From: Eleginops maclovinus
Lineage: Eukaryota; Chordata; Actinopteri; Perciformes; Eleginopidae
DNA length: 64,000 bases
Assembly (NCBI RefSeq): GCF_036324505.1
Contig: NC_086366.1
Location: 14,673,427-14,737,426, forward strand
Reading direction: 5' to 3'
Shown here: positions 42,494-56,715 of the stretch, piece after piece
How the letters are laid out: every line of letters starts with the position of its first letter
Position numbering within the stretch: position 1 is the first letter of the stretch
The notes under the pieces: model-generated
Databases searched by the model: none
Told to the model about the DNA's origin: nothing
Seen by the model: the letters and a program-made list of their open reading frames with translations, nothing else
Program-made: the position numbers and the translations under genes

Positions 42494-45400
42494 TTGTATC
42501 AAGTGTGAGAGAGATAAGAGATCGAAACATCCAAAGGAAAGTAAATGTAGAGGGGGATGGAAGGAAAGTGAGAACATTTTCCAGATGTAATTAAATGCCC
42601 CTCAGACATGAGCAGCCTTCAGGGCTGCTCACTGATAAATCCATCCTCACTATCTCTCTTGCAAACAAAGCTTTAACAATATCCCTCTCATTCTCCCTTT
42701 TAACTCACTTGTATGTTCACACCTGGCTGCACACAATGACAAGACTGAACATCAGAACACAATGAAGCTTGTGTACAATACCGTTGTCCATCTAACTCAT
42801 CCCCGACAGTGAAATGGTTCATTTGATGTGGTTGAGGTGGTGTTGGTGATGGTGAGGGGGGAGCGGGAGCGAGCAGCTGGCCACCCCAGCAGCTTGCTGC
42901 TCAGGGGCAGGCGGTGATATCTGACTGCTGGGTCGAGGTGAGGATGGCGGTTGTGAGGGAGGTAGAGATAAAAGTCCACTGATAAAAGCAATGAGAGCAA
43001 AGCAGGGCATGGTACAGAATCTCAATCAGTCCATAATACAAACCCTGAGAAAAAGGGCAGGGATTGTGACTTTGCACGTGTGTTGAAGCACTTAGAAGTC
43101 ATATCTGCAGTAGATAAAGCTTTACCATGTGCTGGTACGAGATCAGCACTGTGCGTCACCTTTTTAGAAGAGGAACAGTCATTGTTTTATCACAGCGCCG
43201 ACAAGCTCTTACCGACTGCTAATGAGTGACATAACTGCATCAAGAGAAAATCTCCTCGGTTTCAAACATGCTAAATTTGTGACGCTTTGAAGATGCTGTC
43301 ATGGTGAACAGCAACCTTTCAGAATTCAGCAGGGCATAAAAAACATGCAAGGAGTGTTTCTAAGCCATCTATGAATTTTCCTTTTAAATAATTAACCAAT
43401 CATTAACTATCAAGATTGTTTTCCTTTTTAGTAAATATACATGATTATTTATTATTATGAAGAAATGGACAAATATCCCAGGCATAAAAGTCAATGCCAA
43501 ATGAGTCCCCTTACACTTAATCTTATGTTACTCATTGGTGAATGAAAGTTGGTTTTAATGTCATTAAATTTCAAGTTGAAAAATGGTTTCAAAGTGGTTA
43601 TACTGGCTTAAGATGAGTTAAGACCTTCTGCCTCTTCAAAGTCATACACTTTTCAGAGCCACCTTCGGGTAAGACTTTAGATTTTGAAAGCACTGAATGT
43701 AAGAATCCTATCTTTTTGAAATGGGGTTTTTACAATAAAGCTTCACCTACTGATACTTTCCCTGAAAAGATTTTAGAAGCAGCTTTAAAATCTTAAAAAT
43801 GGAAGATTTCACCATTAGTGAACAAGCTGCAAACATTATTATATTCAGCACCAAAGGGCAAATCTTCCGCTACACACAGAAAAAAGTAATTTCCTAGTCT
43901 GGAGGCATACTCGATATCTGTGGAGATAAATGTCAGTCAGTGGCCGTCTGTCCCACTGGACAGGGTGAACTGAAAGTTTGAGAGGGACAGAGAAGAAATG
44001 GAGGGAGGTCTGACCTCTGGCTAGCCTGCTCCCATGGGGGCCAAACTGGCAGATTACATGTACAAGGGAATAAGAGGGAGGGAGGGAGACCAAGAGATGT
44101 ATGGGAGACTGATAAGTAATTTCTCCTTGACATTCAGGGTAGTCAGGCTGACTGGCATGGGAATAGGCTTTCCAACACAGGAGAGAATCTTCCAAGATCA
44201 AGACATCACCCACCGTAATAACATCGTGTTGATCCCATAGACCATATTATGCCTCTGAGTATGTGTGTGTCCATAGGGTGAGCATGTGAGCATCCAAGGT
44301 TAGAGATCAACCTCAGCACAAGATAGAGACAGGCACAGAGGCATTCACAGCACCACCACTGCCAGCCAGTCAAGCTGAGAGGAAATGCTCTTATTTGTGT
44401 TTGGTATACGTGCAATGCATGCATGTGTTTTAGTAGATCAACAAGTCTTTTCTGGGAAAAGCGAAGCACTGTATCATATAGATGTGAGAGCAGAATGTGC
44501 ACCTGCAACCTGTGCAACTCTTCTCTACCTTACTCTTTGTCTCTCTGTGAATCAATGACCTCCGACCCAGCTGCACCAAATACTGACCAGAGAAAATTAA
44601 ACCAGAGAGGAATTGAAAGCACAGCAGTGGCCAGCCTGGCTAAAGGTTAGATAAAGGTGTTAAAACGTCTGATCCACCCACCTGACCTCAGCAACAGCCA
44701 GACGGCGAACACAAACAGACACCACTGAGCCAATAGACAGAAGATAGTTGGAAACACCTCAGCGATCTACCCACACTAGTCCCTATGGTGTTTATGTCTG
44801 TCTAAGTTTTTAGGATGTTTATATAGCTACGTATATAGTATGCATCACTTTATATTGTTTTATTTTATTTTAAATTCCATTATTTACTTTGGACTCTTCC
44901 TTGCAGTTTCGCAGTAGAAGGGATATCTCTAGAATTTAACTAGCCCACTGGAGCCACTCTTTTTGCCAAATCCGGTAACTGAGCTAGGATTAGTTAATCT
45001 CACACTCACCAGCATGCGTTTGGTGAACTGTAGAAGGGCAGGAAGAAAATACAATTGTCCGGAAGCAAAGTATTACTTAAAGTAACAAAGATTGTGCAGT
45101 GAGACACAATATACTATACCATTTGATTGATTGTGAATACATTTCACTGAAATGCACTCTGCACTTTGTTGTTGGTCTGATCTTGTTAATTCAGAATATA
45201 GTTTTGTTCTGTTGGTTTTAAGAATTTGGAGGACAAAAGAAATACTGCAAAATGTCCCTGGTTATTATTAGAGAGCACAAGTGAAGATATTTTCACCCTC
45301 TCCCCTACCCTCATTTTCTTTATCTTTGTCTAACATTTTGTGATCTGTGGAGCATCTCAGACATTGGTAGAGGGACAGAGTAAAGCAGTAGGCAGTGGAG

Positions 45401-48006
45401 GAATAGTGGAAGGTGATCATTGACATTGAATTCATCTCACTACTTGTCTTTTGATGTAATTTTAGAGGCCTGAAATTCAGATGTCCAGGGAATAATCCTT
45501 GGTGGACCTACATTTGTACATGGGGTACAACGTTTTAGATTGGGTTGAAACCATAGTGAGTTGATGTTAACATCTTCCAAAATATCTCTTGAACACTTGA
45601 TGACCCTTTAACGAAACAAGATGTTCAACTGTTCTCTAAGACAAGTGAATGCAGGTATCGAGACCATTGTGCACTGTTAAAAATCCATATTTACTTTACT
45701 GAGTTCATAGAGATGTTGTGGATTGGGGGTTGTATCTTAAAGCATTTCACAGAGCCTTCAATGCTCACCCATGGTGGATCTCAATGCCAATGTGAAAGAG
45801 ATCAAAGGCTTGCACTATAGAGTCTTATATGGCAGTTGTGTGTGAATGCACTTGAATTGTGTTCTGGTGACTACATGGAATCGGTTTAAGGCTAACCAGC
45901 CGAGAGCCCCTAGCTCAGAGAGTGTTACCTCCATTTACACAAGGCATCATAGCTGCTCACACCAAAAAGCAGCAGAGAGCCTCCTTACACTTGTGGAAAC
46001 ACTTGTGCAAAACATGCAGAAAAACCAAAAAGCACTTCTGACGTGCACAAGCTTTGGCTGCTAGAGATGTAAGGCCCAATATGCAACAATTCTCAGAGAG
46101 GGAGACAGAGCAAAGGGAGAGAAGAAAAACTCAATTTAGAAAGCAAACAAGCTGTTCACAGTGTCTTCGTCTATAATACAGAAGAAACCCCAGTGTGTCA
46201 ACAGCAGAATACACTCATTCGTGCACATACCTGGAAGTTTGCAAAAGCGTGTAGCGTGCATGAATTCATGCATTTGTTCTGTGCCTATGTGCAATCCTTT
46301 GAGTCGATAAAAGTATGAATATTTGTGTTTGTGTGTTGCTCATGTTCACACTGGATGCATGGGAAAACAAATGTCTTTGCTCACCCGTCTTCCTCCTCAC
46401 ACAGAGATACATTATGACAGAGGGGCTTTGGAGGCAGGATAGAGAATCTGATGTAATGCAGCTTCAAACACTCAGAGGGATCAGAAGGAACATCACACAG
46501 TGTCACAAAAAACAAACACAAACCCTCTTTCCAACTCTCATTCTGCCAGACAGATTACCGAGAGAAAGCAGCTCTGGGAGAGAATGAAAAGATGGTAAAG
46601 AGACAATACAGGTGAGGAGAAAACTCATAGGAATTGAAAAAAATCTGTACTTCTTAAACTACATGTGAGTCTGGGGATAATAAAACAGACAACCACTGCA
46701 AAAAAAGTCCATCATTTTTCCCTATCACGCTTAGGGAAAAGAAGTATGGAGCAAACTTTATTCATTATTGAGGCTATAGTTTTGTCTGTCCCAGAATGGA
46801 ACTACCTGTTCCCAGTTACAACCGTTCTGAAAAGAATAGGTTGCTTTGCTAGGCGAATGTGTGCTCAGAGAGCCGCCTGGGAGATAAGCAGCTAAATATA
46901 ACCATTACAGAGCCTCTGCATGCTACTACAGCCACCAGCCCCACTGTGACTGATACAGCTCCTTCAGAAATGCTGCTCAAATATCATGATCTAGCTTAAG
47001 TGTGGTTGGCCACATGGGTACACTGACATAGAAAAAGTACAGAGGTGTATTTAGTGATACTAAACCTACATTTATTGTTGTATATGGAGGTTATTTGCTT
47101 GAGTCAAGCATACTGGTGCTCTATCATTGCAAATTAGTGGAGTTGAAGGTACAAAGAAAAAGCAATAGCTCAATATTTCTTAGTAATATGTGTATTCACA
47201 TTATTGTTGATCGTAAGCAGTAGAAGTATGATACTACTCACATGTATGAACAGTAATTATGTTGCTCCCACCAGCAGCCTTAGTTTAGCAAGTGGGGCAA
47301 CTAAAACTGATGTGTAAAAAGAGAAACTGTTTTTTGTAAGCATTAAAAAGCAAGAAAGTGAATATGCACAATCAGGTGTATCGTCTACTAAAATATTTTA
47401 AGGGTAGGAGTGTACATGTTTTGTCGAGAAGTTAATACATGTGTTTGTGCAAGCATTTGACACATACTGTACATACATTCACAGATGTGCACCTTATATT
47501 TTCAAACTATAGCTGATCTGTATAAATGTGTATGCTATATATATAAGCAATCTGACCTTGTACAGCATTGCCCCTGAGAAATGTGTGCACCAGTGTGAAG
47601 AAGAGATGGATAAAGAATTTAATAGGTATGATAAGCAGAAATAGAGAAGGAAATGCTATACTGTGTTATAATGCAATATTTTCCAAATCTTTCCTCCAGC
47701 CTGAGATTCATCTAGGTACATTTTTTACATAATACTGTACAGTTTCAGTTCTGAAGCTAAAGGTCATTTCACTATTGTCAGACAAATACAATTACTTTTG
47801 CACAAACTGCTTTATATTCTTATACTTATCCAAGACAATGTGTATTTATAAGCCTCACACACACCAAGGAAAGAACTATTTTTGGGCGACAGACAAGCCA
47901 ATTAAAAGGCAACACAGAGAGAGAAAGAGAAAGGGAGGAGATGTCAAAAGATAGAGATTGTAAAATGAGAGTTAATTAAAACTGCGCTCATAAGCTGATT
48001 GATTAT

Positions 48007-48007
<1 letters not shown>

Positions 48008-48041
<34 letters not shown>

Positions 48042-48079
48042 TCTCTCTCGCTCTCTCTCGCTCTCTCTCGCTCTCTCTT
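48008..48079. repeat. (CT)n array with CTCTCTCTCG decamers
   Basis: CT dinucleotides with TT interruptions, passing into CTCTCTCTCG repeats about 10 bp long at the right end. Confidence 0.95.
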
Positions 48080-50114
48080 GTTTCATTGGTCTTTATACAC
48101 CTTTATGAAGCCAATCTAACCACCAGTAGAGGGGGTTAACCACTGCACCAATTTAAGGAGTAACATTTATGAGGAGAATTTTTAGCTTCTGGAAGTTAAC
48201 TAACTGTTTCAAGTGCCGAGTAAATAAACCTCTGACAGAGGAAATATTGTTCCCAAGAATGCCATCTGGGATTAGTAATTAGCTGCTATGCTGTAATGGT
48301 AATTCTCTCCAATAGTATCATACTTTCGTGTTGCCTCATTTGAAAATAATCCATGGGGATTATACACCTTGGAAAAAGTGAAATTACTAACAGTAATTTT
48401 CCTTCCTGGAATTGCATGTTACAGTTTCAAAGATTCATACGTTCATATCTCCTCATCTGTCAACTTCTTTTGAAGATTTGAATCCAAGTTCTCGTTGCAT
48501 ACATAATGACTTATTGTGTACATGTTTTGTGCTTAACTGCTAAAAAAAGTGGTAACACTGTGTTATATTTTCTCTGTTTCCCTCTATGTAACGATATTCA
48601 CACAGACCCCTGCCAACTTAACAATATAGCCAAGCACCAGCTCCAAAGGTGTTGGAGCTTGAATAAGTTAGCACTCAGGGTGTAAATGATGAGATGAGGT
48701 GCAATAAGAGGGTTACTGGAGTAGCTAAAATATAAGTAAGTTTAAAAGACATGTACAGAATGTATTCTGTGTAACAGCAAATGAATTAATCTATTCCTAT
48801 TGATCGACAGAACATGAATAGACAACTATTGTGATTGATCGTTTGAAGGTCTGGTTGCTGGAGAGGTTTCTCTTCATTTATTTAGATTATACTTGTGAAA
48901 TTGTAATATCTGAGGGTTTTGATAGAAAACAAGTTGTCTGCATCTGGATTTTGATGAAGAAAAATCGTTCCTTTGCTTAATAACTCACTTTAATATGCCC
49001 ACAACAGTAAAAGAGCAAATACAGAAAATTGGATTTTAAAGGTTTTGTGTGTAAATAGCACGTCTATAAGTATGCAAATGCACGTTCTATAATTATGGCA
49101 AACATTGGATTAATAAGCATGAAAAACAATTGCAAAGTTTAAGTTAGCTGAAAAGTCATTTCAAATCATTGATCTTATATAAAATGATATCAAAGTTGTA
49201 TTTTCTACTTGTACAAACTTAAAAACAGAAGCAAATAAAGTAGAGCAAAAACGATGTTCATCTACCTCAAACGAATCCCTTCATAGCATCTACCTCTAAA
49301 TCCAAAAGATGATATGTTAACATTCAACCAATGTTCATACACTCTCTCTCATTTATTTCTCTGCCACTCTTCCCACTGTCTTGGAGTTGTACCTACTAAT
49401 TCTTCTCTCTCATTCCCTGTTCACTCTGTGGCAGGAAATTGCATGTGCTAAATGACTAACGGAGCTGATGCATGATATCATTCTTCAAAGCAAACATTTT
49501 ACTGTAAACAGTATCGTAAACCTTCTTCCCTCACACTTGGACACAAAAACACACAAACACACACACCATTATGTTCACAGAGATAGAACAGTAGCTCACA
49601 AGTAGTCATTATGCACAGTGGCTACAGACTCAGTGTTTCCTGTATGCCATTACTGATAAAGCCTTTAGAAATTGCTCCATAAGAGGATCACATTGTGTTT
49701 CACTGCCAAGATCAGAATTATTTATTTGAGACAAGTAGTGACAATCACTAGGGCCAATATTACAAAATGTCAGGGACCTCAGCCATAATTATTACCTCCT
49801 AAGTTGTCAGGATACTGCCAGCTGTTTTCTATCTTTATCTATGGGTAACGTAAACAGATAAATGGATAATGGACATAAAGCATGGATTGTAGGATTATAA
49901 ACAATATTTGCAGTCTTAGTTTAGACTCCCAAATATGGCCATGAGGTAATGCAAGATTAGCCACTGATTCAAAGACTTTAAAGAGGTATTGATTTCTACA
50001 GAGAGCACCTGGCTCGCATACTAACTAACTAACTGGTCGCAGTGAAGGTTACATAACTTAAATCTGAGACTGTTCCCCTGTTTTTGCAGAATCGTAACCA
50101 TTTTCTTAAGGTTG

Positions 50115-50198
50115 TGATTGACAGGTACGAGTAGCGCAGGATGTAATTTGCATAAGTAAATAAGGACGGCTTGAGCAAGTTCACTGTTACCATGGTGA
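50115..50198. promoter_or_regulatory. Candidate enhancer cluster: PBX/MEIS, octamer, RFX-like
   Basis: Within 84 bp lie TGATTGACAG (PBX-MEIS consensus, 50115-50124), ATTTGCAT (POU octamer, 50146-50153) and GTTACCATGGTGAT (12 of 14 to the RFX X-box, 50185-50198). Each site alone could be chance. The cluster suggests a neural or developmental enhancer, by inference only. Confidence 0.35.
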
Positions 50199-53100
50199 TG
50201 GTAGAAGATGAGGGGCACATTGGGTCCATAACTTATCTGCTAGAGGGGGCAACCAGGCAGGTGCTCTGTATGTGGGTTCACACTCACACATGTACTCCAC
50301 ACACATTCACATGCCTGTACAGAACCTTTATAGTTGATGTAAATGCATATGCAAATACGGCAAAAAGCTTCTGGTTGGGAAGATTACCCAACACACTCAC
50401 AGCAGCGTTTTTACACACACACTACACACCTGCACATGGACAGCAGTAGGGAAGTGCATTGTGTTGGGCTCATAGCAATCTGCAATCTATATTTGTATTC
50501 CTTTAATGTGTAAAATGTACGTTCTTTTTCTATGTAATGCAGTGAAGAACTGATCGTCTTTTTGTACATCAAACTAGAGGACAACACCTCCTCCCTTCAA
50601 CCCTGACTCACAGATCAAAAACACACGAGAAAGGGCAGACAGAGATCAAACGTGCCTGTGAGAAATCCACCCACAGGACATATCCAGAGCCTCCACAGGC
50701 ATACTTAACACACTTATCCAATATACCAAACACACACACTTGCAAGCACAGACACACACACTCACATATATTTAACATGGCTCAGTGGTTAAAGGTTAGC
50801 TTTTCCGGAGCAAGTGTAAATCTCACAAGGTCAGTTTTCAATCGTAGACTGGAAAACATTGCCAGAGAATTGACTGAGCCCTGCGACTACAACCATAATC
50901 AGAAATCTCCTTCTGATATGACAACACTTCTGATCTGCCTCACAAATCTCCTGTAAATTGTGTCCCACTATTTGACAAGGACTAAGGAACACCCCTGTCT
51001 GTTTGCAATTATATACAAAAGACAGACAAACAGCCCTGTGAGCAACTTTATCTACAAAGAGGAAAGACACAAGATCATTATGTTGCTACAGCAGGGAATC
51101 CAGCAGCTGAAACAACAGCAGTATGGCAGCTGAAATAATTATTTAGTGTAATCTCTTTCAGGGCTTTAGGTGTGTTTCAGAGATAAACAAACAGAAAGAG
51201 AAACAGATGGAAACCTAGCTAGCTAGATAAATAGAGGATAAAGGATAAATGCATGTGTCTGTGTAAGGACAAACAACACAACATTAACAACAACAATGTT
51301 TCCTTGAATAGTCCAAGACATTCCGTTAATCGCACTCCTGCTCAAACTGTTATATCAGTGATGAGAAGCTTGAATCTCCCTTATGGCTTAGACTAATGAG
51401 ACATTCAGCAGAGGGCTGCCACAGCCTGGAATTTATAATATCAGGGAGTTGCTTTTAGTTAAACAGTCATTGACCAGTTCATCAATCCCTTCTATTTGAC
51501 CTAAGTGTGGTTGAGGTAGAGAGGAGTTATCTGTAGATGGTGCTAACTTAGTTTACCAATAGAGGAGGGATTATCATTGAAAGAGTTAAAACTGACCAAA
51601 TAAGAGCAGGAAATCTCGAAAGCTCAGATGTACAGCATAAGAGAAAGTGTGTTTGTAGATTCTCTCTCTCTAAGGACTGTGGTTTTGTGACAAACAATGT
51701 GCCAAGTATTAAATCAGCAGAAAAAAGAAGAAGAAGAAGAAAAAGAAGAGAATACCTTATGGACCTGCTGCCCTATTGATAAAACTTATAGCCTCTCCTC
51801 CCCCCATGCTTTCTCCACCCTCCTTCTGTATGTACACACTTTGGATTTCATCCAGATACCCTATCCTCTCTGAGGATTGCTACCAATGTCTGTTTCCAGT
51901 TCGCCCTTAGCCCCTCTTCACCACGAGTGTACTGCACACACAGCAGGGATGCTGTCAGAAGAAGATTATAATGCCTCTGATCTGGTTAATGGACAGTAAT
52001 TGTAGATGGCTGATGAATGGACAAAAGGGGGGAGGAGATGATGGAGTGAGAGAAGCGGAGAGAAGGGGCATGGTGATAGTGAGAAGCTGAGTTAGAGTGG
52101 GGGTGAACTATTCTAAAGTTTTCCTATCTGAGCAGGTCAGAAAGGATATCAACTCTCAACTCTTCTCCTCCCTTGTGCTGCCCTCCTCTGCTTTTTACAC
52201 TACTCCCCTCTCCTCCAGGGATCTCATTATCACTCACTAGGACTGAGCCTATATGCGTATGAGCTTGGCTAAAGAGGGGGACAAGCCCTGCAAGTAGGGG
52301 AGTTGGGGGGGTGGCAAAGCAGGAGATAGAAAGAGATGGTGAAAGAAAGGATGAGGAGAGACAATCTGGAGGCTGGAGAATGGGAGAAAGTGTGTGTGCA
52401 GAGAGAAGTGTGCTGTAATAGAACAGTACAGCACATAGCCTTAGGTACCAGATTGTTATTGCTGCAGCTGCAGATGGTCGGAACACGCTTCCAGCTGATT
52501 TATGTTTCGTTATAGTCTCTGCAAGAGTGTATATGTGTCACATCCATATCTGTAGGAGGCCATATGTGAGCATGCTATATGCTTGTTTAGTTTAAGTAAT
52601 GTCAGCTAAATGGCATGTTTTCTAGATAAATAACCAATTAGAAGCTCACTGGGAGGTTGCAGTAAGCTACAGCCTCCAATCAAATCCCCATACACCAGCT
52701 GTAAACTATTGCTCTCATTATAATGCCGCACACACCCTGCTGTAAATATCAAATGAAGTGATTTGGGATTGTGGGCTCACACTATAACAACAGTAAATGT
52801 CAACAAACAACAGTAAGTGAGAAGACTAAAATTAGCTGAAAAACTCCACTCCCTCCACTCCATATTCGGCCCATCTTTCCCCATAACCTTGATCAAGATC
52901 TATCTTTCCCTCTGCTCTTTTTTCACCTGTCAGCTTTTCTCCATTTGTGAAATGGCTTTCATAGATTTTTTTGGAGGGGTCCTAAGATGCTCTTAATGTG
53001 CCACTGAAGACAACATTGGTGTGTTTATATGCGTGTACACGAGCTGGTGTGAGCATGTATGTGCGTGTTTATTTGCAAGTCCCACAGACGTAATGGTCAA

Positions 53101-53919
53101 CATCAATCTAATCTGGAGCAGTTTGGACAGAGACGACGATGAAGAAGAAATGAGACACTGACAGACATACCTGCACCTGCGCATACACTCCATCCCACAC
53201 CCCACAAATGGAAGCTCACGGAGGCTCTAATGCAGAGTTATTATCCTTATAATCACTCCAAATTCCACCACATCTTCTTTTCTATATTTTTCTCACCTCC
53301 TACTTTCAGGAATCGAGGCATTCATCGTTCTCTGTCCACCTTCCAGAGACGTCAGCTCTCTCCTGCTCTCGTTTTCCCTCTCTAGCACACAGCCATGATA
53401 AATCTCTAAGATATCTTCCCAATGGGCTTTCATAAAATCAATGGCTATTTTGGAGCTTCACTTTCTCACTATCAGATCAGGTGTAAGCTGGGGTATATGC
53501 CCTAAGTCTATGAAGATTCTCATATGCTGAATGTTTCCATATAAAAAGAGTCATTACATTTTTTTTTATAGCTGGGGGCACATAAAGAATAATCAAATAA
53601 TGGCAGGGTAAAGTCATTGAATCTGCTCACACTTAGGCCTAAATGTTCATTTCTTCAGCACTAATTTCTTTTGTGCAACAGTCATGTCATATGCACCAAT
53701 CTACAGAGCAATCAATCACTTTGCAGATGTGTCCCTTGTTGCGAAGAGTCAAAACAATTCAGCAAATGTTTGATTCCAAGAAAATACATTTAGTAATTAC
53801 GAGCAAAAGAAACTGTGCAAACTGTGTGGTGAATATGGCATGACTGAGGTTGAGCTGATTGAACCAGTGCTACAGAACATGTCAATTATCCTGGATATAT
53901 CTCGAGGCAGCAGATTTAA

Positions 53920-53938
53920 AATATATATATATATATAG

Positions 53939-53972
<34 letters not shown>
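53920..53972. repeat. (AT)n tract
   Basis: About 50 bp of AT dinucleotides with GAT and CAT interruptions, immediately left of the hairpin at 53972-54035. Confidence 0.95.
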
Positions 53973-54035
53973 GCTGTTTGCGGTAAATTAAACAAATGAA
54001 ACTCGTTTCTTTTGTTTAATTTACCGCAAACAGCA
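53972..54035. repeat. 64-nt near-perfect hairpin
   Basis: The left arm 53972-53996 (TGCTGTTTGCGGTAAATTAA...) is perfectly complementary to 54011-54035 over 25 bp. After one T-T mismatch, five more pairs close on a 2-nt loop (GAAAC-TC-GTTTC). No flanking target duplication is visible. It could be a hairpin RNA gene, a quasi-palindrome made by template switching, or a tiny inverted-repeat element. Confidence 0.9.
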
Positions 54036-55984
54036 GCAAAAATATTCATGTGCACATTAGAAAAACGTGAAGAAAACTTGTGCAGCGAAGTAAACTGTGT
54101 GAGTCCATGTCTCTGTGTGTGTACTTGAATTGAATATTCTTCTGGAGTTTATATTTTGCACAAGCAATCACATTTTCATTCCTAACGGACATAAATGCGA
54201 GAGATACTGTTTCTCAGGAAGCCAGCTGAGCCTGAGCCTGTTTTGACATTAAATAAGCTAATAGGCAAATGTCATGGATATTAAGTGAGTTAAGCCCGAT
54301 CGATGTCAACTCCGGGGCAGAGAGATATATATATTCATTTCAAATGAGACACCAACTGACACCAATAAAACAAGTAATCTGTTAGCAAATGTCTGCAGAA
54401 ATGGGGGGCTGTTGTGTGTTTGGGAACGTGGATGTGTGGATGTGCATCAAGAGGCAGTGGGAGGGAAAATCGAGTGATGACATAGAGTGAGGCTGGGAGA
54501 AAGGGATTAAGGGAGGTAGAGGTGGAGGCATGGATGAAGCCATCACTTCGCTTTGTGAGATCCTCGGCGATGAGAGATGAGAGAATGATCTCCCACGCAG
54601 GTGGCAGAAATGCTTACACTAACACTTTCCCTCCGCCTGGGCCCCAGGAAAGGAGGAGAGAAAGTGCAAACATGTCACAGCGATAGGAAGAGATCAATGT
54701 CCACAAACACTGTTAGAAAGCAAACACAGCCACAGACAGACACACACTTTCATTAGCACAAACCAAGTAAGGACAATTTAGTTCATTTTTTATCTGAATT
54801 CTACACTTCACAGTCCTTTCCCTTCTTTTAACCATCCATCACTGAAATAATTTCATTAGTGATCAGGCAGCCTTGCAGCAGTATCAGTTTCTTTGTGATG
54901 ACAGGCACAGCACTGGAGCATTTCATTTTCATTCTCATCTCAAAACTTTTGCTTTGATCGTTGGTTTGTGTCTCTGAATAACACTCACCCAGCCATCCCA
55001 GAGGGCCACACTGTGAATCATGCATCCACTCAGGCATCACAGTCAGCATTACGGGTGCTAACATGAAAAACCACACTTGCACACCTTCACAAAACCCTAC
55101 AAAAACAACATAGTTTCATAGCTACACATACAAGGCAAACTATTCAATATACGTATCCATAATGTGCGTTTATGTTTTAAAGAGGAACCCCTGAAATCTT
55201 CATAATTTCCAATACAACTCATTGATCTTCCTCTAGTAGTCTTCTCATGTCTATGTTCTTTGCTGTGACCTAATTTGTATTCAAATCTGCAGCAAATCAG
55301 TTTTGATGTATCTTTCTCAAATGAATGCAGATGAGTGTACATGCAGAATGTTAAGTTGAGCCTTGAGGTAAATTAGACACATGGATTGTATTACAAGTGC
55401 TGCCCTCAGCATTTTGCCTTAAACATGTTCAGCAAGTTAGCTTAATTGTTTAATGGACGGACATGAAAGTGGTATCAGTCTCTATCAAGAAAGCCAATAA
55501 GCACATTTCCCAAGCATGTTAAACTATTCCTTTAATTCTCTGTCAGATATCACTAAATTCGATATCAGAGGAGGTTTTAAATGAATCACTTTCAGTTCAT
55601 TTTGTTATTCTGTATTTTGGAACATGCTCACACTGTGCTACACAGTAATCCCCGCAGGTCAACCAACAAACAGCAGCCGTGTGTTCAGAACAGTCAGACC
55701 CATTGATTTACTATCAACAGTCCAGGCATTGACCACAGCAGCCAAGTAGGGCCTGCCCCTCTGTGTATTAATAATTCATTCGGGTCTAGGGTTACTGCAG
55801 GCACAATCTCACCCTTGCTGGACAACTGCAATACAAGGAAGATACAGACAGAAAGTCACGATAGAAAACTTGACATTGATATAAACAGAGACGAATTCTG
55901 GGAGGTGTTGTGATAGAGGATGTTTTTTTCTCTTAAGAAAATGAGGAAAGAAACCTTAATGTGTTCTTTGGTGTCTTATCCATG

Positions 55985-55986
<2 letters not shown>

Positions 55987-56041
<55 letters not shown>
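55987..56041. repeat. (TG)n microsatellite
   Basis: 55 bp of TG. An imperfect CA array with CAAACA interruptions (about 56149-56190) follows 107 bp later. Confidence 0.95.
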
Positions 56042-56042
<1 letters not shown>

Positions 56043-56673
56043 CAATATGAGGTACATGAAATATGCATGAAGTACTGTATGTTTGAACCTCCCCCCTCCC
56101 CTACAGGCCAGCACCAAGGTCCTTCAAGCACATGAGCTCCTATGAGCCCACACACACACACACAAACACACACATGAACACACAAACACACAACATGTTG
56201 CACCCTTGTCTTACATTGATGAATGTCTGTCCTTCAGAGAGCACGACAGCCACAGGAGAGTGATACAGTGGGAATGAGGACAGGCAAAGATAGTGTGCGA
56301 GACACAGAGGGAAAGGGAAAAGGCAGCGCAATACAAAAAAAAGAAGAGGAGTGTGTTGTGGGCGGAGGTGGAGGCAAGAGAAGTGATGCAAGATAGTAGA
56401 GGAAACAAGTTGGAGTGAATAACATCAGTGGGTGTCAAGCATTACTACAAAAACACTACGTTGAAACCTAATGTGTGACGGGACTAGGTATGGTCAGTGA
56501 AAGCTGTGGCCAAAATGTTACGTGGTGTCTATAATCTGTATTCTTTGATATTAAATATTAATCTGTAATGTTCTGCAGTGTAATTAATATTAACAGTATT
56601 TATCTTAAAGTGACTTAAGTAGCATATCATACTGTATGGCATATGTTCAAGAAAAACGGACTAACGGATTTAA

Positions 56674-56715
56674 CTCAATAATTTCAACAATATTTATACT
56701 GGTGAAATTATTGAG
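56674..56715. repeat. 13-bp perfect inverted repeat
   Basis: CTCAATAATTTCA (56674-56686) faces TGAAATTATTGAG (56703-56715) across a 16-nt loop. It is AT-rich and of unknown meaning. Confidence 0.8.

Noticed and set aside
42609..42631. 9-bp GC-rich hairpin (TGAGCAGCC / GGCTGCTCA)
   Set aside because: Short stems of this size are expected by chance in 64 kb, and there is no terminator context in a vertebrate intron.
50777..50840. A-box-like TGGCTCAGTGGTTA suggesting a tRNA or tRNA-derived SINE
   Set aside because: There is no convincing B box, acceptor stem or A-rich tail downstream.
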